From NCBI RefSeq assembly GCF_037977385.1, contig NZ_CP150277.1, forward strand, positions 2,829,001-2,893,000: a DNA stretch of 64,000 bases, in the 5' to 3' direction. Made by a program: the position numbers and the translations under genes. Positions 1-7,771 of this stretch are shown piece after piece. Position 1 is the stretch's first letter. Every line of letters starts with the position of its first letter. The notes below the pieces were generated by a model. It had not been told where the DNA came from and did no database searches. It saw only the letters and a program-made list of their open reading frames with translations. This stretch comes from Terribacillus sp. FSL K6-0262 (GTDB lineage: Bacteria > Bacillota > Bacilli > Bacillales > Amphibacillaceae).

Positions 1-356
1 ATCGCAAGCGCCAGCTCATCTTCAGCAATAAGGAAGAGATGACCCAGCAGGAATTGGATAGCCAGCTGCTGCAGCTTCCGGAGCAAGAACAGATGGTGCA
101 GCTGCCGAAAGGTCTTACGCGAAGCACCTTGAAAGTTGTATGGAACAGCATCCTTACCTTCCGTTATAATTTTTTCACGACAGAGGATATAGCGAATGAA
201 ACAGAAATGTCACAAGTATCCGTGCGGAAATATCTGAAGTTCCTGGAGGATGTGCAGCTGCTCGAAGTGGAGATGCATTATGGCAGTATCGGGCGTCCGG
301 TTTTCAAATACCGGGTCAATGCCAATACTTCCCATCATATCAGCCAGTACATTTAA
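1..356 (+). CDS. Two-component response regulator, CitB/DcuR (MalR) type, C-terminal part
   Basis: The reading frame is open from the window edge (first complete codon at base 3), so the receiver domain and phosphorylated Asp lie outside. What is visible is the C-terminal DNA-binding part: a 'LPKGLT' linker typical of CitB-family regulators, then a helix-turn-helix ('TTEDIANETEMSQVSVRKYLKFL') and a final 'YGSIGRPVFKYRV' wing, the hallmark ending of MalR/DctR/CitT proteins. Its neighbour downstream is a 2-hydroxycarboxylate symporter, which this regulator class usually activates in response to extracellular malate or citrate together with a sensor kinase expected just upstream. The exact ligand is inferred from context only. 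Confidence 0.85.
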   Translation, partial: RKRQLIFSNKEEMTQQELDSQLLQLPEQEQMVQLPKGLTRSTLKVVWNSILTFRYNFFTTEDIANETEMSQVSVRKYLKFLEDVQLLEVEMHYGSIGRPVFKYRVNANTSHHISQYI

Positions 357-382
357 AGAAGCCGAAACGGGCTTCTTTTTTT
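356..382 (+). terminator. Rho-independent terminator of the response regulator gene
   Basis: An 8-bp stem AAGAAGCC/GGCTTCTT with a short GAAACG loop is followed by a run of T. It starts at the stop codon of the regulator gene and separates it from the symporter gene. Confidence 0.85.
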
Positions 383-653
383 GTTTGGCATAAAAAGAGC
401 GCTATTAAAAAATGATATGCCGGTTCTTATCGAAGGATAAAAGGAATCGTTTGTGATTTCAAGCTGGTTGCCGGGAAGCATCGAACTGTCGCTTCCGTGT
501 ATGTTTCCTGCTCTGAAGCCAATATTATTAACAGAGATCCACTGCACCTTTTTTAATTACAAAAGTTACAATTCATTTAGTTTAGTTAAAAAATAACACA
601 ATTAATTTTGGTTAAATTAGAATAGTCGTATCTACTTAGGGGGTGCATTATCT
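383..653 (+). promoter_or_regulatory. Intergenic regulatory region of the symporter gene
   Basis: About 270 bases without a convincing gene. The last 90 bases are very AT-rich and contain related elements (TTTAGTTTAGTTAAA near 578-592 and GGTTAAATTAGAAT near 610-623) that could be binding repeats for the adjacent regulator. No clear -35/-10 pair was identified. The symporter ribosome binding site AGGGGG lies 8-9 bases before its ATG. Confidence 0.4.
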
Positions 654-2018
654 ATGGAAATGAAATCGCATACAAGCGATCATCAATCCAACAATCAAAA
701 GCCATCAGGCTTTGACAAAATCATGGAATGGAAAGTCGGTGTCATGCCGCTTCCGGTGTATATCGTATTAGCAATCATCGTTCTTATTGCTGCATATACC
801 AACCAACTTCCTACCGACATGATCGGCGGCTTTGCTGTCATCATGATCCTGGGTGTGCTGCTAGGGGATATCGGTCAGCGCATTCCTTATTTCAACAGTA
901 TCGGAGGACCGGCGATCCTGTCATTATTCGTTCCATCCATGCTGGTTTTCTTTGACACATTAAGTACTTCAGCTTATGATGCTGTCGATCAGCTGATGAC
1001 TTCCGATCATTCAAACTTCTTATACTTCTACATCGCTTGTCTTGTTGTGGGAAGTATCCTTGGTATGAACCGGACAGTCCTCATCCAGGGCTTCATCCGC
1101 ATGTTCATCCCTTTGGTGACTGGTACGATTGCTGCAGTCACTGTCGGGACTTTAGTCGGTATGCTATTCGGCTATAGTGCTCATCATGCTTTCTTCTATA
1201 TTGTTGTTCCGATCATCGCAGGCGGTATCGGAGAAGGAATCCTTCCATTGTCTGCTGGTTATGCAGGTGTCTTGGGCGGGGGAGCCGGGGAGTATGTTTC
1301 CCAGCTTGTACCAGCTGCCATCATCGGTAACGTATGTGCCATCATCATTGCAGGCTTGATGAAGAAATTGGGAGAAAAACGCCCGGACCTTGCAGGGCAT
1401 GATAAGTTGGTTCGCTCGAACAAAGACGACAAAGTATTGGCAGCAGCAAAAGAAAACACAAATAAAGCAATCGACTTCAGCTTGATGGGAGCAGGCCTCC
1501 TCGTAGCGATGAGCTTGTTCGTCCTTGGACGAGTTGTCGAGCACTGGATTCATGTGGTTGCTGGCTTCACGTTGTCGGGTGCAATCATCATGATCATTGC
1601 TGCAACGATCATCAAATCCGGTAATTTGCTTCCGGAAAAACTGCAAACCGGTGCACAGCAGCTATACAAATTCGTTTCCACTGCTTTCACTTGGCCTTTG
1701 ATGGTCGGTCTTGGTGTCGTATTCATCCCGCTTGAGGATGTTGCGAGCGTCTTCACGATCGGCTTTGCGATTACTTGCATGTCTGTCGTAATTGCGATGG
1801 CGGCAACTGGATTCTTTGTAGGTAAATTGATGAAGATGTATCCTGTTGAATCTTGTATCGTTACAGCATGTCACAGCGGACTTGGCGGTACTGGTGACGT
1901 TGCGATCCTATCTGCATCCGGCCGTATGGCGCTGATGCCGTTCGCGCAGATTTCCACTCGTCTTGGCGGTGCTGCCACTGTCATCGGTGCAACAGCATTG
2001 ATGCACTTCTTTGCTTAA
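654..2018 (+). CDS. 2-hydroxycarboxylate (malate/citrate) : cation symporter
   Basis: A 454-residue polytopic membrane protein of the 2HCT family (CitS/CimH/MaeN), close in length to B. subtilis MaeN and CimH (about 450). After a polar 25-residue N-terminus there are about 11 hydrophobic segments and the two family loops: 'GGIGEGILPLSAGYAGVLGGGAG' (split here as GGIGEG and GGGAGE, around residues 190-210) and 'HSGLGGTGDVAILSASGR' with a nearby 'STRLGG' carrying the substrate-binding Arg of the family. It takes up malate and/or citrate in symport with Na+ or H+. The regulator gene upstream and a malic enzyme gene 16 kb downstream fit malate use. Start ATG follows AGGGGG. MaeN versus CimH cannot be decided here. 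Confidence 0.88.
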   Translation: MEMKSHTSDHQSNNQKPSGFDKIMEWKVGVMPLPVYIVLAIIVLIAAYTNQLPTDMIGGFAVIMILGVLLGDIGQRIPYFNSIGGPAILSLFVPSMLVFFDTLSTSAYDAVDQLMTSDHSNFLYFYIACLVVGSILGMNRTVLIQGFIRMFIPLVTGTIAAVTVGTLVGMLFGYSAHHAFFYIVVPIIAGGIGEGILPLSAGYAGVLGGGAGEYVSQLVPAAIIGNVCAIIIAGLMKKLGEKRPDLAGHDKLVRSNKDDKVLAAAKENTNKAIDFSLMGAGLLVAMSLFVLGRVVEHWIHVVAGFTLSGAIIMIIAATIIKSGNLLPEKLQTGAQQLYKFVSTAFTWPLMVGLGVVFIPLEDVASVFTIGFAITCMSVVIAMAATGFFVGKLMKMYPVESCIVTACHSGLGGTGDVAILSASGRMALMPFAQISTRLGGAATVIGATALMHFFA

Positions 2019-2025
2019 ATTGGAA

Positions 2026-2049
2026 AGCTCAGCCTTGGCTGGGCTTTTT
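2026..2049 (+). terminator. Rho-independent terminator after the symporter gene
   Basis: Stem AGCTCAGCC/GGCTGGGCT (one G-T pair) with a tight TT turn, followed by TTTTT. Confidence 0.8.
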
Positions 2050-2133
2050 GCTTGCCGCGGTGCCTCTCCTCGCTTCTGTCCGCTGCTTTTGATACAATAA
2101 GGCAGATGTGAGAGAAATGGGAGGAAAAGATAC

Positions 2134-3129
2134 GTGGAACAAAAGAATGTCGAAAAGGTATACCAAGCACTTGACCAAATGGCCGAAGCATTGGAAACAC
2201 GTGAAAACATACCATATCTTGATGCACTAGGTGCAGCAATGGAATATATATTGGATCGCAGCGCGGAAGTGACGGAACAGCCATTATTGCAGCAGCAGCT
2301 GGATAAACATGCAGCTGTATTCGATAATCAGACATACCAGAAAGAAGAAATACGCAAAGGGATCCAGCTTGCCATCCTGAAAGGCATGAAAGGGGCAACC
2401 CAGCAGCAGCATATGCTTACACCGGATACTGTCGCCATGCTGATCGGTTATCTGACGAACAAGTTAGTCGGAAGCAATGAAAGCTTCCGTTTATTCGATC
2501 CGGCGGTGGGGACGGGTAACTTATTGACTGCGGTCCTGAATCAAGTGGGGCGGGAAGTGGACGCTTATGGAAGTGATGTCGATCCGACCTTGATCCAGCT
2601 TGCTGTCATGAATGCGAACATGCAGGAGAGACAGATAGAATTCTTCCATCAAGACAGCCTGCGCCCTTTTCTTCTGGAACCGGTCGATCTTGTCGTGAGT
2701 GACCTTCCGGTTGGCTATTATCCGGATGATAGCCAGGCTGCCCAATTCGAATTGAAGGCAGATGAGGGGCATTCTTATGCACATCATTTATTCATTGAAC
2801 AAAGCCTTCATTATACGAAGGAAGGCGGTTATCTGTTATTCGTCGTGCCGAACTTCCTGTTTGAAAGCGATCAAGCACGTTCGCTTCATACATTCCTGCA
2901 GGAGCATGCCCATATCGTCGGATTGCTGCAGCTGCCGCAGAGCATGTTCAAGAATGAATCGCAAGCGAAAAGTGTTTTGATACTGCAGAAAAAGGGGACG
3001 CTAACTACAGCGCCGAAACAGGCATTGCTGGTGCAGCTGCCTTCATTCAAGAATCCGAATGCAATGGCAAATGTCTTGAAACAAATCAATGATTGGTTCG
3101 ACAATGAGCTTCCCGATTTAAAAAACTAA
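2134..3129 (+). CDS. ytxK: Class I SAM-dependent DNA methyltransferase-like protein YtxK
   Basis: 331 residues, about the length of B. subtilis YtxK, and located as there directly before ackA. The N-terminal 100 residues are helical. The Rossmann methyltransferase fold follows with SAM motif I 'DPAVGTGNLL' (near residue 122), acidic 'GSDVDP' (motif II) and 'VVSDLPVGYY' replacing the usual (N/D)PPY catalytic motif. The fold resembles N6-adenine methyltransferases of type I restriction systems, but no specificity or restriction partner is present and the target is not known. Start is GTG at 2134 with GGGAGGAAAAG 6 bases upstream. Confidence 0.88.
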   Translation: MEQKNVEKVYQALDQMAEALETRENIPYLDALGAAMEYILDRSAEVTEQPLLQQQLDKHAAVFDNQTYQKEEIRKGIQLAILKGMKGATQQQHMLTPDTVAMLIGYLTNKLVGSNESFRLFDPAVGTGNLLTAVLNQVGREVDAYGSDVDPTLIQLAVMNANMQERQIEFFHQDSLRPFLLEPVDLVVSDLPVGYYPDDSQAAQFELKADEGHSYAHHLFIEQSLHYTKEGGYLLFVVPNFLFESDQARSLHTFLQEHAHIVGLLQLPQSMFKNESQAKSVLILQKKGTLTTAPKQALLVQLPSFKNPNAMANVLKQINDWFDNELPDLKN

Positions 3130-3167
3130 AAAAATTAATGAAATCTTGAACAAGTCCTCGACATATC

Positions 3168-3197
3168 TTGCAATGAGCTTGTCGTCACAGGTAAAAT
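3168..3197 (+). promoter_or_regulatory. Candidate sigma-A promoter of ackA
   Basis: TTGCAA, an 18-bp spacer and TAAAAT stand 35 bases before the ackA start codon. B. subtilis ackA is activated by CcpA through an upstream cre; no convincing cre was seen here. Confidence 0.5.
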
Positions 3198-3231
3198 AAA
3201 GAAGTACGTAAAAGTTTACAAGGGGCTGAAC

Positions 3232-4434
3232 ATGTTGAGTAATATTTTAGCAATCAATGCTGGTAGTTCTTCACTAAAATTCCAGCTAATCCGCATGCCT
3301 GAGGAAGAAGTAAAGGCAGTGGGACTAGTAGAACGTATCGGACTGAAGGATTCCATCTTCACTATCAAATTCAATGGTGAAAAAGATGAAACAACTAAAG
3401 ATATTGAAAATCATGAAGAAGCAGTAAAAATGTTGCTTGAGAAGCTGACTTCCACAGGTGTCATTTCTTCTTTGGACGAAATCGATGGAGTGGGTCACCG
3501 TGTCGTACATGGCGGAGAAAAATTCAGTGATTCTGTCCTCATCACGGACCAAGTGATGGAAGAGATCGCAGAAGTATCCGAGCTTGCACCATTACACAAC
3601 CCAGCAAACTTGACAGGAATCCGTGCATTCAAGGAAATTCTTCCTGGCATTCCGTCTGTTGCTGTTTTCGATACAGCTTTCCATCAGACAATGCCTCCGG
3701 AATCATATCTATACAGCTTGCCATATGAGTATTATGAAAAATATGGTATCCGTAAATACGGTTTCCACGGCACAAGCCATAAATATGTGTCACAGCGTGC
3801 AGCGGAATTGCTTGATCGTCCAATCGAACAGCTGCGCCTGATCTCCTGTCACCTTGGTAACGGGGCCAGCATCGCTGCAATCGATGGCGGAAAATCCGTC
3901 GATACATCCATGGGCTTCACTCCGCTTGCCGGTGTAACCATGGGTACGCGCTCCGGTAATATCGACCCTGCACTAATTCCATTCATCATGCGCAAAACAG
4001 GCAAGACTGCTGATGAAGTATTGCATGTTTTGAACAAAGAAAGCGGAATGCTTGCACTGTCTGGTTTCTCCAGCGACTTGCGTGACATCCAGGACAAAGC
4101 GGATGCTGGTGATGATCGTGCGGAGCTCGCACTTGATGTATTCGCTGAGCGCATTCATAAATACCTTGGTTCTTATGCAGCACGCATGAGCGGTGTGGAT
4201 GCGATCATCTTCACAGCCGGTGTCGGTGAGAACAGCATCGCTGTGCGTGAGCGAGTGCTTAAAGGTTTGGAATTCATGGGTGTATATTATGATCCATCCT
4301 TGAACAATGTACGCGGCAAAGAACAATTCCTGACTTATCCTCATTCCCCGGTGAAGGTAATCGTTATCCCGACAAACGAAGAAGTCATGATTGCAAGAGA
4401 CACTGTTCGCCTATCCGAAGCAGTGACGAAATAA
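3232..4434 (+). CDS. ackA: Acetate kinase
   Basis: 400 residues. Catalyses acetyl phosphate + ADP to acetate + ATP, the overflow step after phosphotransacetylase. All family signatures are present: '[12 protein letters not shown]' (7-17), 'GHRVVHGG' (substrate Arg), 'FHGTSHKYV', 'HLGNGAS', 'GTRSGNIDP' and 'FTAGVGENS'. Start ATG follows AAGGGGCTG. The last 31 codons lie within a 95-bp sequence repeated exactly 3754 bases downstream; the gene is intact and full length, but it has lost its own terminator, which now follows the second copy. Read-through into the AT-rich island is therefore expected. Confidence 0.97.
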   Translation: MLSNILAINAGSSSLKFQLIRMPEEEVKAVGLVERIGLKDSIFTIKFNGEKDETTKDIENHEEAVKMLLEKLTSTGVISSLDEIDGVGHRVVHGGEKFSDSVLITDQVMEEIAEVSELAPLHNPANLTGIRAFKEILPGIPSVAVFDTAFHQTMPPESYLYSLPYEYYEKYGIRKYGFHGTSHKYVSQRAAELLDRPIEQLRLISCHLGNGASIAAIDGGKSVDTSMGFTPLAGVTMGTRSGNIDPALIPFIMRKTGKTADEVLHVLNKESGMLALSGFSSDLRDIQDKADAGDDRAELALDVFAERIHKYLGSYAARMSGVDAIIFTAGVGENSIAVRERVLKGLEFMGVYYDPSLNNVRGKEQFLTYPHSPVKVIVIPTNEEVMIARDTVRLSEAVTK

Positions 4435-4435
4435 A
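4341..4435. repeat. Left 95-bp direct repeat (ackA 3' end, attL-like)
   Basis: Bases 4341-4435 are identical to 8095-8189. The repeat covers the last 31 codons of ackA including the stop. This copy is fused to the complete gene. Sequence identity stops sharply on both sides. Confidence 0.97.
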
Positions 4436-4475
4436 CCTTGACTCCATGCGGTTTATAGGCTTTTGATTAGTCGGG

Positions 4476-4521
4476 GTCAGAAGCAGATCAAGTGGATTTT
4501 TACCTTGATTTGCTCTCTGAC
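4476..4521. repeat. Imperfect inverted repeat near the left repeat
   Basis: Arms 4476-4492 and 4504-4521 match over 17 positions with one bulge and one mismatch around an 11-base loop. No T-run follows, so it is a poor terminator. It could be a recombinase arm site or a structured RNA element of the island. Confidence 0.6.
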
Positions 4522-4582
4522 TAACCAAGACCTAAATTATATCAACCTTTCTCTAATTATTAATTAGGGGGAGGTTTTTTAT

Positions 4583-4814
4583 TTGCAAAATAATCCTAAA
4601 TACGAAAAACAAGGAAGCATACTCGTTTAAAAAATACTACGATTGACGATGCAAGAGAAATTGTAATCCAAACTAAAAGCTAAAAGGATTAAGCAAAAAT
4701 ACAATTGATAATTATGAAAAATTGTTTAATGATTTTGACCGCTTTTTCGGTGAAGAGAAAATCCTGAATGGACAAATTTCTGACGTAACTAAACAGCTTA
4801 ATAGCTTTAAGTAA
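4583..4814 (+). pseudogene. Relic of a phage-type tyrosine recombinase (integrase), N-terminal domain
   Basis: A strong ribosome binding site (GGGGGAGG, 4566-4573) precedes TTG at 4583. Reading on needs two frame changes: 'MQNNPKYEKQGSILV' in the first frame, then 'LKNTTIDDAREIVIQTK' in the second (from about 4627), then 'KLKGLSKNTIDNYEKLFNDF' and 'DRFFGEEKIL' in the third, ending at TAA 4812-4814. Joined, this is the SAM-like core-binding N-terminal domain of XerC/phage-type integrases ('LSKNTIxxY', 'FxRFFGE'). The catalytic domain with R-K-HxRY is missing. Two frameshifts plus truncation mean no active enzyme. The family call is from the pattern alone. Confidence 0.7.
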
Positions 4815-4962
4815 AGTAGAATCTGAGTTAAAAAGAACTCTACTTCAATTAGGATTTCCCCCAAACTTAGATCATCTATATACTAGGAACTATAGTGAAC
4901 TACTAGACAAAATTAGGAGTTCACATACTGAAGATCAATTACTGAAAGAAATAAACGAATAT

Positions 4963-5457
4963 ATGTGTAATTTATTTAATGATGAGGTTGTTGACAAAAT
5001 TTTTATAGAATGGGAAAGTTATCACTCAATTAACAGGAGACGAAAAATCTTACATGAAATTATAGAGTGTCACAAACAGGGATTTTATTTTACATCTATT
5101 CCGACAGGCCTTGCTCAGATTGAAGGGAGTGTGATGGATGCTTTTAAAATCACTGGTGAAACGAAAAATGGAGCCCATTATATTATGCTGGAAGAGCTTT
5201 TAGAAACTGATTTTGAAAAAGAGGTACATGTTTTTTATACAGATCATATTAAAGGAAGTTTTATTTTAGGTGAAGATTTAAGAAATTCTATAGGTAGAAA
5301 TGCGATACTTCACGGTTATGATACTAATTATGGTACTGAACTAAGTTCGTTAAAAGTCATTTTATTCTTAGACTATCTATTCAAGAGAATAGAACTTCTA
5401 GGTGATAGCGATATAAAACCTTTTTTAGAGAGGAATAGAAGTAGAATATTTAAATAA
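4963..5457 (+). CDS. HEPN-like protein, probably 5'-truncated
   Basis: 164 residues from ATG 4963, with only a weak upstream GAAAG. The same frame is open back to 4789 and reads like protein there ('LKRTLLQLGFPPNLDHLYTR'), but offers no start codon, so the true gene was longer and its 5' end was lost where it joins the integrase relic. The C-terminal half has 'PTGLAQIEG' and 'IGRNAILHGYDTNYGT' with Arg112-x4-His117, the R-x4-H pattern of HEPN domains, then a hydrophobic helix 'SLKVILFLDYLF'. HEPN proteins are often RNases in phage defence or toxin systems. Function here is inferred from the motif only and the product may be dead. Confidence 0.55.
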   Translation: MCNLFNDEVVDKIFIEWESYHSINRRRKILHEIIECHKQGFYFTSIPTGLAQIEGSVMDAFKITGETKNGAHYIMLEELLETDFEKEVHVFYTDHIKGSFILGEDLRNSIGRNAILHGYDTNYGTELSSLKVILFLDYLFKRIELLGDSDIKPFLERNRSRIFK

Positions 5458-5602
5458 GGAGTATATAATTTTGTGTTTTAGATTTATCATAGAAATCTTC
5501 GGAACAATTGATAAGCAAGAGGCTCTTCAGAATTCCTTCGATCCATATTCTAATGGTGAAATTTAAATAAAACCAGTCTCTAACTTAATTGATACAATGA
5601 AA

Positions 5603-5629
5603 AGAGAACCTTCTAGGCTCTCTTTTTTT
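5603..5629. terminator. Terminator between convergent island genes
   Basis: AGAGAACC/GGCTCTCT (one mismatch) with a TTCTA loop, followed by TTTTTTT on the plus strand. It lies 145 bases after the HEPN-like gene and overlaps the 3' end of the minus-strand gene. Confidence 0.6.
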
Positions 5630-5879
5630 CGATTTTATGTAGAATATTTATAATTTCAGCAAATCCTATAAAGATAAAACCAGATACAAAAGAAGCTAGG
5701 AACCATGTAAGGAAAATTGACCACTGAAAGTCTAATACATCGTCCGCCAGTATTGTGCCAACAACTGCGCCTGCAACAATTATACCTATTCCTATACACA
5801 TCATAGTTATAGAAATCGGGTTTTGAGGTATTTCTTCGACCTTTTATTCAGCAGACTCTTGCTTCACCGAGTTGTCCAT
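5613..5879 (-). pseudogene. Small two-helix membrane protein interrupted by an in-frame stop
   Basis: A perfect GGAGGGA (5884-5890) stands 6 bases before ATG at 5879. Translation gives 'MDNSVKQESAE', a TAA stop, then, in the same frame, 'KVEEIPQNPISIT' and a 63-residue stretch from Met at 5804 with two membrane segments and a final 'IGFAEIINILHKIEKKRA'. The intact version would be about 88 residues. The charged N-terminus, two helices and 'GFAEII.LLH' ending are common in small Bacillus membrane proteins of unknown role. The downstream Met at 5804 has no good ribosome binding site, so it is probably not made in quantity. A sequencing error at the TAA cannot be excluded. Confidence 0.65.
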
Positions 5880-6008
5880 TAAATCCCTCCTATCCATTTT
5901 CCCTTATTATATACTAATAACCCAAATAATTACATAGATGTTAAGTGATTTATGGTAAATTAGTAGTGGTACTTTTGGATATTCAAATATAGTAAAAGGA
6001 GAATCTTT

Positions 6009-6620
6009 ATGAATAAGAAAATTACTATTTCATCAATAGTAGCGATTACCTTAGTTGTAGTTTCAGTAACATGGTATACATATTCTAATTTGGCAAGTGC
6101 TAGAGCCCAATTAGAAGATCAACAAAATGCATTAGAACAGGATAAGGATGATTTTAAGAAAGAACAAGAAAAATTTCAGAAAGATTTAGATGAGTTTAAA
6201 TCGGATAAAGAACAATTCGAAAAAGATAAGGAATCGCTAGCAAGTGAGCAAAAAGAGCTTAAAAAGAAGGAAGAGGATATGGCTGTTCTTCAAGAGAACT
6301 CTGATCAAACTAATATCAACGAAACCCCAACGACTGAACCAGATATAACTGAAGAACCAACAACTCAAACTGAGCCACAACCTGTAGAAGAATCCCAAAC
6401 TATTGAAACACCACAAGCAACAGAGAGCGAATATATACCAGAAACTGAGCCAACTATCACCGAAGGTCAGGAAATATATAATCAAATTGCTGAAATCGAA
6501 TTAGCTTTATCCCAATTAGAAAGTGAAAAAAATAATTACCCTGAATGGTCAGAAGAGTATAGGAATGTAATAAGAGAACAGTTGGAATTATTAGAGAAAA
6601 AGAAAGAACTACTTCAGTAG
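6009..6620 (+). CDS. Membrane-anchored coiled-coil protein of unknown function
   Basis: 203 residues from ATG 6009, preceded by AAAGGAG. Three parts are visible: an N-terminal hydrophobic signal anchor (residues 6-24), a highly charged Lys/Glu/Asp/Gln coiled coil (about 30-95) in near-heptad register, and a Pro/Thr/Glu-rich linker (about 100-150, with repeated 'EPTT'-like units) leading to a second short coiled coil ending in 'LLEKKKELLQ'. The layout predicts a single-pass protein with its bulk outside the cell. It is the only long intact plus-strand gene of the island. I do not recognise a family. Confidence 0.75.
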   Translation: MNKKITISSIVAITLVVVSVTWYTYSNLASARAQLEDQQNALEQDKDDFKKEQEKFQKDLDEFKSDKEQFEKDKESLASEQKELKKKEEDMAVLQENSDQTNINETPTTEPDITEEPTTQTEPQPVEESQTIETPQATESEYIPETEPTITEGQEIYNQIAEIELALSQLESEKNNYPEWSEEYRNVIREQLELLEKKKELLQ

Positions 6621-6739
6621 GTGGTAGGGTATAAAAATAAGGAGCAGGTTTTACTGAACCAAATCAGACTCCTCCATTGATCTAGAGCTTGTTGAGCTTG
6701 AGGTACTACTAACTGGTTGCTTGAGTTGTTGTTAGCCAT
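6614..6739 (-). pseudogene. Truncated alpha/beta-type small acid-soluble spore protein gene
   Basis: AAGGAGGTGACAC precedes ATG 6739, followed by 'MANNNSSNQLVVPQAQQALDQ', the conserved start of alpha/beta SASPs (normally with 'VPGAQQALDQMK'). After codon 21 (base 6677) similarity ends abruptly and 20 unrelated codons run to a stop at 6614, inside the end of the convergent coiled-coil gene. The DNA-binding core and the GPR protease site are absent, so it cannot act as a SASP. It marks a recombination breakpoint inside the island. Confidence 0.75.
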
Positions 6740-6796
6740 TTTGTGTCACCTCCTTAAGTAGATTGTGCGGAAGTATGGCGATTATTTATAGGGAAT

Positions 6797-6832
6797 AAAA
6801 CAGACAACCGATAGATATCGATTGTCTGTTTT
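6797..6832. terminator. Strong hairpin terminating the minus-strand island operon
   Basis: 16-bp arms (6797-6812 and 6817-6832) with one mismatch around an AGAT loop. It lies just after the stop of the 59-residue membrane protein gene, and T/A runs flank both sides, so it may work in both directions. Confidence 0.75.
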
Positions 6833-6857
6833 ATAAAAATATGAAAAAAGGCTGTAT

Positions 6858-7037
6858 TTATTTAACACTTTTGGACTTCTTTTTTAATGGATAAATAGCA
6901 ATTCTGAAAACCCCTAAGCAAACAGCAGCAATAATAAAACCTGTAAATCTATGTTCGTCTGCCACGAAGAAAAACACCAAAATTAGGGCTAAAACGAAAA
7001 GTATATATCCAGTAATCCAAAGTGCTTTGTAATTCAT
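6858..7037 (-). CDS. Small two-helix membrane protein, possible immunity protein
   Basis: 59 residues from ATG 7037, chosen because AAAGGGGAGG lies 8 bases upstream; a longer frame to 7094 overlaps the gene before it. The protein is two membrane helices ('ITGYILFVLALILVFFF' and 'FTGFIIAAVCLGVFRIAI') with a short polar turn and a basic tail 'KKKSKSVK'. It starts 29 bases after the exported-protein gene and should be co-transcribed with it. This arrangement is typical of a bacteriocin and its immunity protein, but that role is inference; no family was recognised. Confidence 0.6.
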   Translation of the reverse strand: MNYKALWITGYILFVLALILVFFFVADEHRFTGFIIAAVCLGVFRIAIYPLKKKSKSVK

Positions 7038-7066
7038 GTTGTTAGCCTCCCCTTTAGACTTACACA

Positions 7067-7771
7067 TTAAATAACGTGATTGTATTGTCTCCAAGCTTTA
7101 GAAGTTTTTGTAGATAATAGTGTTTTTCTGGATTTTTCCTTATACAGTTTAACAGTTCTCTTTCTCCAAACATAATGTGGATCTGTATCTAAAGCAGTTC
7201 CATCTCTAACTTTGAAGTAACCAGTTTTAAGATTGTATTGCAGCCAAACGTTTGCCAGTGCTCCAGCTGCTACACCTATTTTTGGTATAGCACTAAGTAT
7301 TGCTTGAGTTATTACTTGTGCTGAAGCTTTTCCATTTGCTGTTACTGTAACGTTACGGTACCCTGACCATGCCCAACTACCCTTTATAGCATTTATTGAA
7401 AAACCTGCTTCCTCAGAAGCAATCACTTGATCTTCTACATTGATCTCAACATTTGAATAGTCGGTTTCTACTTGATTGATTTCTTCCTCAGTTAAGTAGT
7501 CACTCTCTACATCTGTCTCATTTGTATTTAGATCGGTTGTGAATTCTTGTGTACCCTTGTTATCAGTAAGGATAGTGTGTAGCTTTCCATCTTGTTCTGA
7601 TGTTTGGACATTGATCGTTTCACCATCTTCTTCGATGGTAAATTCAGTTGTTTCTCGCAAGCCTGTGTTCGCTTTCTGATTGGATTCTGCATGAGAGACA
7701 CTTGCTCCTAATGGAACACCGACTAATACTAAAGCCATAGTAACAACAAAGCTGCGAAAAATTAATTTCAA
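7067..7771 (-). CDS. Exported protein, bacteriocin-like (geobacillin 26-like?)
   Basis: 234 residues from TTG 7771 with AAAAGGAAG upstream. A signal peptide is clear: basic start, hydrophobic core to about residue 25, and 'SHAES' as cleavage site. Residues 30-125 are acidic and Thr/Glu-rich, possibly a propeptide. The C-terminal 100 residues have 'GSWAWSGYRNVTVTANGKAS', a hydrophobic Ala/Gly stretch (about 155-180), then 'TGYFKVRDGT' and 'VWRKRTVKLYKEK'. From memory this resembles exported Bacillus proteins annotated as geobacillin-26 family, a lysozyme-insensitive large bacteriocin class; this was not checked. A two-helix membrane protein follows. Confidence 0.6.
   Translation of the reverse strand: MKLIFRSFVVTMALVLVGVPLGASVSHAESNQKANTGLRETTEFTIEEDGETINVQTSEQDGKLHTILTDNKGTQEFTTDLNTNETDVESDYLTEEEINQVETDYSNVEINVEDQVIASEEAGFSINAIKGSWAWSGYRNVTVTANGKASAQVITQAILSAIPKIGVAAGALANVWLQYNLKTGYFKVRDGTALDTDPHYVWRKRTVKLYKEKSRKTLLSTKTSKAWRQYNHVI

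Noticed and set aside
353..547. 64-codon minus-strand frame between the response regulator and the symporter genes, starting with GTG
   Set aside because: It lacks a good ribosome binding site, ends inside the terminator of the regulator gene and resembles no family I know. Treated as chance.
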